From positions 5,365,001-5,429,000 of the forward strand of contig NZ_CP137573.1 in the NCBI RefSeq assembly GCF_033343995.1: a stretch of 64,000 nt of DNA, written 5' to 3'. Of the stretch, positions 54,582-62,024 are shown piece after piece (positions within the stretch are counted from its first letter, which is position 1; each line of letters begins with the position of its first letter). A model generated the notes under the pieces. The model was not told the origin of the DNA. It did not search any database and saw only the letters and a list, made by a program, of their open reading frames with translations. Made by a program: the position numbers and the translations under genes. This DNA comes from Streptomyces sp. HUAS YS2. GTDB lineage: Bacteria; Actinomycetota; Actinomycetes; Streptomycetales; Streptomycetaceae.

Positions 54582-54613
54582 GCGGGCGGGGGCTGCCAAC
54601 GGCCCCCGCCCGC
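54582..54613 (+). terminator. terminator between the MMPL gene and the histidine kinase
   Basis: A 12-bp GC stem (54582-54593 with 54602-54613) with an 8-nt loop. It ends two bases before the Shine-Dalgarno (GGGAGG, 54615-54620) of the histidine kinase, so it might also shape that gene's translation. Confidence 0.7.
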
Positions 54614-54629
54614 AGGGAGGATGGGCCCT

Positions 54630-55784
54630 GTGGACATCGCCGCCGCCTTCACCCGTGACCCGCAGGCCGCGCCGTACCCGGTGCGGTGCGACGGCATGCT
54701 CGCCGCCGGGTTCGCCGTCGTCGCGACCGTGCTCGCCCTGACCGTCGACGACGGCCGGCGGCCGGACGCGCTCGGCTGGGCGCTGCTGCTCGCCGTGCAC
54801 GTCCCGCTGGCCTGGCGCCGCAAGCGACCGCTGGCGGTGATGCTGGTCGTGGTCGCGCTGGTCGCGCCGTACCACGCGCTCGACTACATGCACCTGGCGC
54901 CGATCCCGGCCTCCATGGCCGCGCTGTACACGGTCGCCGCGACCGGCCGCCCGCGCCGCACGCTGCTCGTCGGGGTGCTGGTCACCGGCGTCACGCTCAC
55001 CATCCAGGTGGTCACCAACCCGCACGAGGTCGACGAGGTGCTGCGGGTCTCCGGCTGGGTGATCGCGATGCTGGTGTTCGGCACGAGCATCCGGCTCTAC
55101 CGCCAACTCGTCCAGAGCGTGGTGGAGAAGGCCGAGCGGGAGTCCGAGCGGAAGGTCGCCGAGGAGCGGCTGCGGATCGCCCGCGACCTGCACGACCTGC
55201 TCGCCCACACGATCACCCTGATCGGTGTGCAGACCTCCGTCGCCGCGCACGTCCTGGTCGCGGACCCGGACCGGCTGGACCGGGCGGCCCTCGCGAAGGC
55301 GCTCGACGGCATCGCGGACACCTGCCGGGAGGCCCGCGCCGAGGTCCGTACGACGCTGGACGTGCTCCGCGCCGACGGGCCCGCCCTCCAGGAGGGGCCG
55401 CTGCCCGACCTGAGCGGCCTGCCCGACCTCGTCAGGTCCGCGCGGGCGGACCTGTCGGTGCGGACCGGGGACGCGAAGGTGCCGGCGGCGGTCGGCGCGG
55501 CCGCGTACCGGATCGTGCAGGAGTCGCTGACCAACGCGGTTCGGCACGCGGGGCCTTCGGCGGCGGTACGGGTCGATGTGGGCCTGGCGGGCGAGGTGCT
55601 GACGGTGAGCGTGACGGACGACGGCGAGGCCCCGGGGGGAACCAGCGGCTCCGGCTACGGGATTCTCGGGATGCGGGAACGCGCGCGCAGCGTCGGCGGC
55701 ACACTGGACGCCGGCCCGCGCACCGGCGGGGGTTTCGAGGTCACGGCGAGCCTGCCGCTCGGTACGAGGGAAGTGATGGCGTGA
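54630..55784 (+). CDS. sensor histidine kinase (NarL-type partner, HisKA_3)
   Basis: A 384-residue kinase from GTG 54630, chosen because GGAGG then lies 9 bases upstream; ATG 54621 directly abuts that site. Five or so hydrophobic segments occupy residues 20-165. The HisKA_3 dimerisation domain has RIARDLHDLLAHT with the phospho-acceptor His at about 188. The HATPase_c domain has VQESLTNAVRHAG and GYGILGMRERA. It overlaps the response-regulator GTG by 4 bases. The signal is likely sensed in the membrane. Confidence 0.92.
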   Translation: MDIAAAFTRDPQAAPYPVRCDGMLAAGFAVVATVLALTVDDGRRPDALGWALLLAVHVPLAWRRKRPLAVMLVVVALVAPYHALDYMHLAPIPASMAALYTVAATGRPRRTLLVGVLVTGVTLTIQVVTNPHEVDEVLRVSGWVIAMLVFGTSIRLYRQLVQSVVEKAERESERKVAEERLRIARDLHDLLAHTITLIGVQTSVAAHVLVADPDRLDRAALAKALDGIADTCREARAEVRTTLDVLRADGPALQEGPLPDLSGLPDLVRSARADLSVRTGDAKVPAAVGAAAYRIVQESLTNAVRHAGPSAAVRVDVGLAGEVLTVSVTDDGEAPGGTSGSGYGILGMRERARSVGGTLDAGPRTGGGFEVTASLPLGTREVMA

Positions 55785-56449
55785 TCCGCGTCCTGCTGGC
55801 GGACGACCAGACGCTGGTCCGGGCGTCGTTCGCGATGCTCGTCGACTCCGCGTCCGACATGGAGGTCGTGGGTCAGGCGGGCACCGGCCGGGAGGCGGTG
55901 GAGCTGGCGCGTTCGGCCCGTGCGGACCTGGTCGTGATGGACGTCCGGATGCCCGACCTGGACGGCATCGAGGCGACCCGGCTGATCGCCGCCGACGACG
56001 ACCTCGCCGGGGTGAAGGTCCTGGTCCTGACCACGTACGACACCGACGAGCACGTGGTGGAGGCGCTGCGGGCGGGCGCGTCGGGCTTCGTCGTGAAGGA
56101 CATCCGCCCGGCGGAGCTGCTGGACGCGATCCGCACGGTGGCGGCGGGGGAGTCCCTGCTGTCGCCGGGCCCGACGGCCCGGCTGATCTCCCGGGTCCTG
56201 GCGGTCCCGGACGGCCCGCCGAGAACGGGCGGCCCGGAGCACCTGTCGGAGCGGGAGCGCCAGGTCCTCGGGCTCGTCGCCCGGGGCCTCAACAACACGG
56301 AGATCGCGGAGGCGTTGGGCCTGAGCCCGCTCACCGCGAAGACGCATGTCAGCCGGATCATGGGCAAGGTCGGGGCCCGCGACCGGGCCCAACTCGTGGT
56401 GATCGCCTACGAGTCGGGCCTGGTCGCACCCGGGATCAGTTCGGCGTGA
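55781..56449 (+). CDS. response regulator, NarL/FixJ (LuxR) family
   Basis: A 222-residue two-domain regulator. The receiver domain has DDQ near the start, phospho-acceptor D54 in VVMDVRMPDLDG, and the conserved Lys in FVVKDIRP. The C-terminal LuxR HTH (about 155-210) has LSERERQVLGLVARGLNN and AKTHVSRIM. GTG 55781 overlaps the kinase stop. The likely binding site is the TACTCCCC palindrome upstream of the MMPL gene (inference). Confidence 0.93.
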   Translation: MIRVLLADDQTLVRASFAMLVDSASDMEVVGQAGTGREAVELARSARADLVVMDVRMPDLDGIEATRLIAADDDLAGVKVLVLTTYDTDEHVVEALRAGASGFVVKDIRPAELLDAIRTVAAGESLLSPGPTARLISRVLAVPDGPPRTGGPEHLSERERQVLGLVARGLNNTEIAEALGLSPLTAKTHVSRIMGKVGARDRAQLVVIAYESGLVAPGISSA

Positions 56450-56455
56450 CGGGGC

Positions 56456-57835
56456 TCACCGCTCCGGCGTGACCGCGTTGCTCGCGCGCAGCATGTCCTC
56501 GCGCTCGACGATCTTCACGCGCTCACGGCCCTGTGGCTCGCCGAGCGCCTTCTCGGCGGCGTCCAGGGCGTACCAGCCCTCCCACGTCGTGTACGTGAGG
56601 CCCTTCTCGGTCAGGAACGCGACGACCGCGTCCTCCTCCGGCGAGATGGGCGTGAGCAGCCGGCCGTTGGCGTGGTCGTCCAGCAGGTTGGCCACGGTCT
56701 CGTTGGCGTCGCCCTTGGTGTGGCCGATCAGGCCGACCGGGCCGCGCCGGATCCAGCCGGTGACGTACGTGGACGCCAGGTGCTCGCCGTTCTCCTGGAC
56801 GACCCGGCCGCCCTCGTCGGGAACGGTGCCGGTGGCGGTGTCCCAGGGCAGCTTGGGCAGCTCGTCGGAGAGGTAGCCGACGGCGCGGTAGACGGACTGG
56901 ACGTCCCAGTCGGTGGTCTGCCCGGTGCCCTTCACGTTGCCGGTGCCGTCCAGCTCGGTGCGCTCGGTGCGCAGGCCGACGACCTTGCCGTCCTCGCCGA
57001 GGATCTCGACGGGCGACTCGAAGAAGTGCAGGAAGAGTTTGTGCGGGCGGTCGCCGATGTCGCGGATCGCCCAGTTCTCCAGGGTCTTCGCGACCATGTC
57101 GGTCTGCTTGTTCTTGCGCCGCTCGGCGATCGAGCCCTCGTCGTAGTCGATGTCCTCGGGGTTGACGATGACCTCGATGTTCGGGGAGTGGTCCAGCTCG
57201 CGCAGCTCCATCGGGGAGAACTTCGCCTGCGCCGGGCCGCGGCGGCCGAACACGTGGATCTCCACGGCCTTGTTGGCCTTCAGACCGTCGTAGACGTTCG
57301 CCGGGATCTCGGTCGGCAGCAGCTCGTCCGCCGTCTTCGCGAGGATGCGGGCGATGTCGAGGGCCACGTTGCCGACACCGAGGACGGCGACCTTCTCGGC
57401 CTCCAGCTCCCAGGTGCGCGGCACGTCAGGGTGGCCGTCGTACCAGGACGCGAAGTCGGCGGCGCCGAACGAGCCGTCCAGCTCGACGCCGGGGATGCGC
57501 AGCTCGCGGTCGAACATGGCGCCCGTGGAGAACACGACCGCGTCGTAGAAGGCGCGCAGGTCGTCGAGGTGGATGTCGGCGCCGTAGTTCACGTTGCCGA
57601 AGAGCCGCACCTGCGGCTTGTCGAGCACCTGGTGCAGGGCGGTGATGATGCCCTTGATGCGCGGGTGGTCGGGCGCGACGCCGTACCGGATCAGGCCGAA
57701 GGGGGCCGGCATCCGCTCGAAGATGTCGATGGACACGCCCGGCTCGTTGGCGGCCTCGGACTTCAGCAGCGCATCGGCGGCGTAGATTCCGGCGGGGCCG
57801 GCGCCGACGATCGCGACCCGGAGGGGGCGGGGCAT
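56456..57835 (-). CDS. ferredoxin-NADP(+) reductase, adrenodoxin reductase type (FprA-like)
   Basis: A 459-residue FAD enzyme. The FAD Rossmann motif GAGPAGIYAA is at 11-20, FGLIRYGVAPDHPRIKGI is the family signature and VLGVGNVALDIARIL the NADP site. A Streptomyces FNR of this type passes electrons from NADPH to ferredoxins, for example for P450s. ATG 57835 is chosen; the frame continues upstream without conserved residues. It is convergent with the response regulator. Confidence 0.93.
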   Translation of the reverse strand: MPRPLRVAIVGAGPAGIYAADALLKSEAANEPGVSIDIFERMPAPFGLIRYGVAPDHPRIKGIITALHQVLDKPQVRLFGNVNYGADIHLDDLRAFYDAVVFSTGAMFDRELRIPGVELDGSFGAADFASWYDGHPDVPRTWELEAEKVAVLGVGNVALDIARILAKTADELLPTEIPANVYDGLKANKAVEIHVFGRRGPAQAKFSPMELRELDHSPNIEVIVNPEDIDYDEGSIAERRKNKQTDMVAKTLENWAIRDIGDRPHKLFLHFFESPVEILGEDGKVVGLRTERTELDGTGNVKGTGQTTDWDVQSVYRAVGYLSDELPKLPWDTATGTVPDEGGRVVQENGEHLASTYVTGWIRRGPVGLIGHTKGDANETVANLLDDHANGRLLTPISPEEDAVVAFLTEKGLTYTTWEGWYALDAAEKALGEPQGRERVKIVEREDMLRASNAVTPER

Positions 57836-57880
57836 GTCAGGTTCCCTTCGCAAGCGACGTGCCGGAGAGATCACCGACAC

Positions 57881-57894
57881 TTAGGTCACCCTAA
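57881..57894. promoter_or_regulatory. TTAGG-TCAC-CCTAA inverted repeat before the reductase gene
   Basis: Five-base arms with a four-base spacer, 46 bases upstream of the reductase start. On the minus strand TAGGGT overlaps it and could be a -10 box. It resembles half of an iron box (TTAGGTTAGGCTAACCTAA) but the spacing is too short to call it one. Confidence 0.35.
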
Positions 57895-57941
57895 ATAACG
57901 CCCCGAGCGGATCGGTACCCACCCCCGGTCTATGACCTCAT

Positions 57942-57974
57942 AAGGCCCGCTTATGGGTTCCATAGGCGGGCCTT
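57942..57974 (-). terminator. terminator of the small secreted-protein gene
   Basis: AAGGCCCGC (57942-57950) with GCGGGCCTT (57966-57974), and an inner TATGG/CCATA stem. It lies 19 bases past the end of the minus-strand secreted-protein gene. Confidence 0.8.
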
Positions 57975-57992
57975 GGGTCTAGAGGTTCCTGT

Positions 57993-58469
57993 CTACCACC
58001 AGCCGGTCTTGGTGGCGGCGGCGTCGCATCCGTTGGAGACGGAGAACAGGATGCAGGCGCGGAACGCGACCGCGCTGGACGAGTGGGTCGCCTTGGCCGC
58101 GGTGTAGATCCGGCTGCTCACCGGGCTGGAGTAGCGGCAGTCCGCCTTGCGGTCGCCGTTCACGTCGACCTCGAACACGATGTTCAGGCTGCTCCACGCG
58201 GAGCTGGAGGCCTTGGCCCAGCCGTACTGCCTGCCGTTGTACCACCCGGACCGGATCTGCGCGGTGCCGGTCTCGCCGCTGGCCTGCTTGACCGTCGTCT
58301 GGCCGGTGGCCACCGCCGGGTCGCTCAGGTAGGCGAGATCGCCGCAGGTGACCGCCGCGGTGACCTCACCGCGCGGCGCCGCGCCGGCCGACCCGCTCGA
58401 ACCGGCGAGCAGCGTGCCCGCCAGCGCGAGCGCCGCCCCGGAGGCGGCGAGGCTCTTCTTCGTGACCAT
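57993..58469 (-). CDS. small secreted protein with four cysteines, unknown function
   Basis: A 158-residue protein with a signal peptide (MVTKKSLAASGAALALAGTL, cleavage near 30 in AGAAP). The mature part is Ser/Thr-rich with Cys at 42, 111, 139 and 148, which may form two disulfides, and an EF-like DVNGDRKAD at 102-110. ATG 58469 follows GAGGGGGA. It resembles small secreted Streptomyces proteins of unknown role; I recognise no family. Confidence 0.75.
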   Translation of the reverse strand: MVTKKSLAASGAALALAGTLLAGSSGSAGAAPRGEVTAAVTCGDLAYLSDPAVATGQTTVKQASGETGTAQIRSGWYNGRQYGWAKASSSAWSSLNIVFEVDVNGDRKADCRYSSPVSSRIYTAAKATHSSSAVAFRACILFSVSNGCDAAATKTGWW

Positions 58470-58558
58470 GTGTGTCCCCCTCTGTCGAAACCGTCTTACA
58501 GCGACCACCTTCGCGGCGGCGAGGAGATGCGGGTACCTCGGAGAACTCAGGGTCGGGG

Positions 58559-59392
58559 CTAGCCGCCGAAGGCGGGGGAGGCGAGGGCGTACGCCCCGTA
58601 CACGGCGGGAGAGGCGAGGGCGAGCAGGAACAGGACGACGAACAGGCCCTTGACCTGGTGGCCCCAGCCTTGGCAGAGGATCGCTTTGCGGGGCTTTCGC
58701 GGGCTGTACGCGACCCGGATGGTCTCGTCCTCGACCGATTCGGGGTGGGTGTGGGTCTTCCCCGTGGTGTCGGTGTACACGTACGAGACCTGACCGTCGA
58801 GCCATGCCTGCGTCGCGTCGACCGTGATGCCGTGGCGGGACAGGTACCAGTTCTCCCAGAGGGTCCAGAGTGCGGAGACGACGCCGAAGGCGAACAGCGC
58901 GCCGACGCCGCCGACCAGCAGCACCGCGACCCCGCGGCCCACGTGCTCCGTGGCGACCCCGACGAAGGCGGACAGGGCCGCGAGCCCGACGCCGACGACG
59001 ACCGCCGCACCCTTGACGAACAGCGGCACCGGTTCCGGCCCGTCCTCGTCGTCCTCGTCGGGGGACCCCAGGGTGCGGGTGGTGACGAGCGCGGAGCCGT
59101 CGGCCGCGTCCTCCCCGGCGGTACGTGCGGGCAGCGCGGCGTTCACCGCGTCGGCGAAGGCGTCGGCGGCGGCCCGGCTCACGTCCTCGATCCGGTACAC
59201 GGTCGGCTCGATCCCGGCCGGGGCCGTCAACTCGACGGTGACGACACGCCTTTCGACGCGTATCCGGGCGATCGCCGCGAGCGGGATGCGCAGTTCGTCG
59301 TGCGGGCGGCGCAGCAGCAGCTCCTCGCCCATGGAGCGGAGTTCGGTGCTCTGGTCACCCTGGAGGACGGGTATGGGCGAAGTCATCGGCAT
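58559..59392 (-). CDS. membrane protein with PH-like N-terminus and DUF3592-like segment (copy 1)
   Basis: A 277-residue protein. Residues 1-90 look like a bacterial PH-type beta domain (ELLLRRPHDELRIPLAAIA, VTVELTAPAG). Two hydrophobic helices occupy about 123-180. A DUF3592-like segment (183-240, YVYTDTTGKTH, IRVAYSPRKP) follows, and the C-terminal helix ends SPAFGG. ATG 59392 lies 7 bases after a TACGAT -10 box, so the mRNA is probably leaderless. It is divergent from the small DUF3592-type gene at 59479 and paralogous to 59931-60785. Function unknown. Confidence 0.82.
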   Translation of the reverse strand: MPMTSPIPVLQGDQSTELRSMGEELLLRRPHDELRIPLAAIARIRVERRVVTVELTAPAGIEPTVYRIEDVSRAAADAFADAVNAALPARTAGEDAADGSALVTTRTLGSPDEDDEDGPEPVPLFVKGAAVVVGVGLAALSAFVGVATEHVGRGVAVLLVGGVGALFAFGVVSALWTLWENWYLSRHGITVDATQAWLDGQVSYVYTDTTGKTHTHPESVEDETIRVAYSPRKPRKAILCQGWGHQVKGLFVVLFLLALASPAVYGAYALASPAFGG

Positions 59393-59399
59393 GGACGTG

Positions 59400-59429
59400 A
59401 TCGTAGGAGCCGGACCGCGGGCCGGTGAA
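59400..59429 (-). promoter_or_regulatory. leaderless promoter of copy-1 PH/DUF3592 gene
   Basis: On the minus strand TTCACC (59424-59429) and TACGAT (59400-59405) are 18 bases apart, with the ATG 7 bases further on. Exactly the same boxes and distances occur in copy 2. Confidence 0.7.
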
Positions 59430-59466
59430 GGGGGTGTGGGGGTTCCCGTCGGGTCCTGTGCTGTCG

Positions 59467-59472
59467 TACGGT
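59467..59472 (+). promoter_or_regulatory. -10 box of copy-1 DUF3592-type gene
   Basis: TACGGT within TGTCGTACGGTCCGC, a 15-base block also present exactly in copy 2. The ATG follows after 6 bases, so the mRNA is probably leaderless. A weak TTCCCG lies 18 bases upstream. Confidence 0.6.
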
Positions 59473-59478
59473 CCGCTC

Positions 59479-59925
59479 ATGATCGAAGGATTGCTCCTCT
59501 GCTTCGCCGTGCTGTCCGTGCTGCTCTTCGGCTTCTCCCTGATGTGGATGAAGGGCGAGAGCGAAGACGGCAAGAGGGCGGCGGAGTTGGCGGAGGTCGG
59601 TATCGAGGTCGAGGCGCGTCTGACCCACCTGGGGCCGACCAGGAGCACGAGGACTTCGATCGCCCACTACGAGTGGCAGGGGTCGGACGGTCAGAAGCTG
59701 CAGCACCAGAGGGGTGTGACTGCCTCCCCCGTCCACGTCGTGGGCGACACGTACCCCCTCGTGTACCACCCCAGGTTCCCGACCCGCCTGAAGCTGGGAA
59801 CGATGAAGACCGTCCGCAAGGAGCGCCGGGAGCGGGAGGGCAACCTGAGGGGCGCGAAGCGGCTCGCGTTCTGGTCCCTCGCCGTGTGCGTCCTCTCGAT
59901 CACCGGCTTCGTCCTCAGCCCCTGA
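59479..59925 (+). CDS. small DUF3592-type membrane protein (copy 1)
   Basis: A 148-residue protein. One helix at about 3-24 and another near the C-terminus (about 128-147) enclose a soluble beta segment with VEARLTHLGPTRS, YPLVYHPRFPTRL and VRKERRERE, matching DUF3592-type proteins. It is paralogous to the gene at 60872, with shared GIEVE, TYPLVYHP-like and SP ends. It is divergent from the PH-like gene at 58559. No known function; possibly a membrane sensor or lipid-linked factor, which is only inference. Confidence 0.78.
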   Translation: MIEGLLLCFAVLSVLLFGFSLMWMKGESEDGKRAAELAEVGIEVEARLTHLGPTRSTRTSIAHYEWQGSDGQKLQHQRGVTASPVHVVGDTYPLVYHPRFPTRLKLGTMKTVRKERREREGNLRGAKRLAFWSLAVCVLSITGFVLSP

Positions 59926-59930
59926 GCGCG

Positions 59931-60785
59931 CTATCCGCCGAAGGCGGGGAGCGCGAGCCGGTACGTCCCGTACGCGAGGAGCGCGGCGATGCCGGCCATG
60001 AAGAGGAACATGGTCAGCTCGCCTGCCGCGATCTTCAACGGCCGGGAGACCACCGCGACCTGAGGCTTCCGCGGGGAGTAGGCGACCCGGGCCGTGCCGT
60101 TCTGCGCGAGCCCCTGGATGTGACGCGTCACCCCGTCGGCGTCCGTGTACGCAAGGGCGGTCGTGCCGCTCCGGTAGACCTGCTCGGCGTCCACCGTGAT
60201 GCCGTACCGGGGCAGATACCAGGGCAACCACCAGCACATGATCAACATCAGGGTGACGTGGATGACCACCGCGCCGGCCTGCCCGAGCAGCAGCGTCGCG
60301 ATGCCGCGGCTCCAACTCTGGCCGGCCACCCCGACGGCGACGGCGAGGAGCCCCGCCGCGACGCAGAGGGTGTGGCGCAGCCACGGGTCGGCGGCGAACA
60401 GCCCGGGACCTTCCAGGTCCTCGTCCTCCTCGGCCTCCTCATCGACGTCCGCGGCGGACCGCAGGCTGCGGGTGACGACGAGCGAGGAGCCGTCGATCGT
60501 CTCCGTGCCCTCGGCGCGCTCGGGCAGCGCGGCGTTCACCACGTCCGCGAAGACGGTCGCGCCCGCCGCGCTCACGTCCTCGATCCGGTACACGACCGGC
60601 TCGACGCCCGCCGGGGCCGTCAACTCGACTGCGACGACACGCCTTTCGGCGCGTACGTGAGTGATCGCGGCCAGCGGGATGCGCAGCTCGTCGTCCCGGC
60701 GGCGCAGCAACAGGTCCGTGCCGTCGGCGCGCAGTTCGGTGTCCCTGTCGCCCTGGAGGACGGGTATGGGCGAAGTGATCGACAT
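59931..60785 (-). CDS. membrane protein with PH-like N-terminus and DUF3592-like segment (copy 2)
   Basis: A 284-residue paralogue of 58559-59392. It shares SPIPVLQGD at the start, DELRIPLAAI, VELTAPAG, VYRIEDVS, then two helices, a DUF3592-like segment ending RVAYSPRKP, and a terminal helix ending LPAFGG. The middle acidic linker (EEAEEDEDLEG) differs between the copies. ATG 60785 lies 7 bases after TACGAT. It begins 6 bases past the end of the copy-1 small gene, so the two units abut. Function unknown. Confidence 0.82.
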   Translation of the reverse strand: MSITSPIPVLQGDRDTELRADGTDLLLRRRDDELRIPLAAITHVRAERRVVAVELTAPAGVEPVVYRIEDVSAAGATVFADVVNAALPERAEGTETIDGSSLVVTRSLRSAADVDEEAEEDEDLEGPGLFAADPWLRHTLCVAAGLLAVAVGVAGQSWSRGIATLLLGQAGAVVIHVTLMLIMCWWLPWYLPRYGITVDAEQVYRSGTTALAYTDADGVTRHIQGLAQNGTARVAYSPRKPQVAVVSRPLKIAAGELTMFLFMAGIAALLAYGTYRLALPAFGG

Positions 60786-60792
60786 GCGCGAG

Positions 60793-60822
60793 ATCGTAAG
60801 GCGCGAAGTCCTTGCTGGTGAA
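60793..60822 (-). promoter_or_regulatory. leaderless promoter of copy-2 PH/DUF3592 gene
   Basis: On the minus strand TTCACC (60817-60822), 18 bases, TACGAT (60793-60798), 7 bases, then ATG, the same as in copy 1. Confidence 0.7.
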
Positions 60823-60859
60823 GGCAATATGGGGGTTTCGGTCGGGACCTGAGGTGTCG

Positions 60860-60865
60860 TACGGT
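60860..60865 (+). promoter_or_regulatory. -10 box of copy-2 DUF3592-type gene
   Basis: TACGGT in the same 15-base block as copy 1, 6 bases before the GTG start. The candidate -35 is TTTCGG, 18 bases upstream. Confidence 0.6.
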
Positions 60866-60871
60866 CCGCCT

Positions 60872-61327
60872 GTGATTCTGGTGATCGTGGTGCTGGTGTG
60901 TTCCCTCTTCGCGTCCCTGGCCGGCCTCCTCTTCGGCCCGTTGATGATCCAGGGCGAGGGGAAGGAACTGAAGAAGATCAGGGACCTGGCCGAATCGGGC
61001 ATCGAGGTCGAGTCGCGCCTCGTGGGCCTGGAACGGATCGGCGACGGGGGCTACCTGCACGGCATGTTCGAGTTCGGCACCCTGAACGGCGACACCGTCC
61101 TTCACCAAACGGGGGAGAAGGTCAGTCCCGCGATGGTGGTCGGCAGCGCGTACCCGCTGGTCTATCACCCCGACAACGTGAAGCACGTGCTCGTGGGGAC
61201 GATGGCGACAGTCCGCAAGGAGGTCCGGTTCCGGCGGGACGGCGTGCGGGGCGCGAAGAAGATGATGCTCCTGGCCTTCGCGGTGGGCGTGCTGGCTGTG
61301 GTGGGCCTGATCCTCAGCCCCGCCTGA
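60872..61327 (+). CDS. small DUF3592-type membrane protein (copy 2)
   Basis: A 151-residue paralogue of 59479-59925 starting at GTG 60872. An N-terminal helix (VILVIVVLVCSLFASLAG) and a C-terminal helix flank the segment with GIEVESRLVGLERIG, YPLVYHPDNVKHV and VRKEVRFRRDG. The YPLVYHPDN wording is the typical DUF3592 signature. It is divergent from 59931. Function unknown. Confidence 0.8.
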   Translation: MILVIVVLVCSLFASLAGLLFGPLMIQGEGKELKKIRDLAESGIEVESRLVGLERIGDGGYLHGMFEFGTLNGDTVLHQTGEKVSPAMVVGSAYPLVYHPDNVKHVLVGTMATVRKEVRFRRDGVRGAKKMMLLAFAVGVLAVVGLILSPA

Positions 61328-61342
61328 CCCCTCCCCAGCCCC

Positions 61343-61393
61343 TGACGCCGTCGTCCCCCTCCGCGTCGAACGCGGAGGGGGACGACGGCGTCA
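61343..61393. terminator. bidirectional terminator between the duplicated unit and the lectin gene
   Basis: A perfect 23-bp stem (61343-61365 with 61371-61393) with a 5-nt loop, placed between the convergent DUF3592-type and lectin genes. Confidence 0.88.
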
Positions 61394-61406
61394 TGCTGCT
61401 ACGGAG

Positions 61407-61931
61407 CTACTGCGCCAGCCGCCACCACTGGTTCGACCCGCCGTTGTTCTCCCACATGATGAGCTGGGTACCCCAGACTCCGGTCCCTCCCGGGACGTCG
61501 ATCACGTGGCCGGAAGGGTCGTTCCGGATGTCGTCCGGGCCCCACGAGGGGTCGAAGCTGAAAACCTGGTTCCACTTGTCGTTGCAGTACCAGAGGATCA
61601 GCGTGGCGCCCATCCGGGTGTCGTCGTGCCGGTCCAGGCACAGGCCGCTCGCGGCGTTGCGGATCGTCTGGCGCCCGCGGGAGTCGGTGCTCGCGTACCA
61701 GCGCTGGTTCGCACCCCCGTTGCAGCCCCACTGGATCACGGCGGCGCCGGGCCCGGCGTTGCCGCTGCCGTCCATGCAGAGATCGGTCGCGACGTTGATG
61801 AACCGGCCACTGAACGAGGCCGCGGAGGCCGTCGGTGCCGTCACGAGGCTGCCGCCGACCATCGCCAGGCTCGCGGCGGCCAGCGTCATCGCGCGTCTGG
61901 CGGTCTTGCTCGACTTGATCCTTGCGAACAT
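61407..61931 (-). CDS. secreted ricin B-type lectin protein
   Basis: A 174-residue secreted protein. ATG 61931 is chosen because a GGGGGGGAA site precedes it; the signal peptide then reads MFARIKSSKTARRAMTLAAA with cleavage near ASAA. The mature part is a three-lobed beta-trefoil with QxW-type motifs ANQRWYA, WNQVFSF and SNQWWRL, the ricin-B/CBM13 pattern that binds sugars. No catalytic domain is attached, so it acts as a stand-alone lectin. It is expressed on the minus strand after a 26-bp inverted repeat. Confidence 0.9.
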   Translation of the reverse strand: MFARIKSSKTARRAMTLAAASLAMVGGSLVTAPTASAASFSGRFINVATDLCMDGSGNAGPGAAVIQWGCNGGANQRWYASTDSRGRQTIRNAASGLCLDRHDDTRMGATLILWYCNDKWNQVFSFDPSWGPDDIRNDPSGHVIDVPGGTGVWGTQLIMWENNGGSNQWWRLAQ

Positions 61932-61986
61932 GTTCCCCCCCAAAAAGAAACACCAAAGTCCTTGCAGGACATGGCTGTTGGTCATG

Positions 61987-62012
61987 GTCGATCATAGTTG
62001 GCCATGATCGAC
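61987..62012. repeat. 26-bp inverted repeat between DUF397 and the lectin gene
   Basis: GTCGATCAT (61987-61995) and ATGATCGAC (62004-62012) are perfectly inverted around 8 bases. It lies just past the DUF397 stop and about 55 bases before the lectin start. It could terminate one gene or be the operator of the other. No U-tract. Confidence 0.5.
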
Positions 62013-62024
62013 TTCGGGGGGTAA

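Noticed and set aside
57881..57894. A canonical iron box (DmdR/IdeR) before the ferredoxin-NADP reductase
   Set aside because: The arms match but the 4-base spacing does not fit the 19-bp consensus, so I list it only as an inverted repeat.
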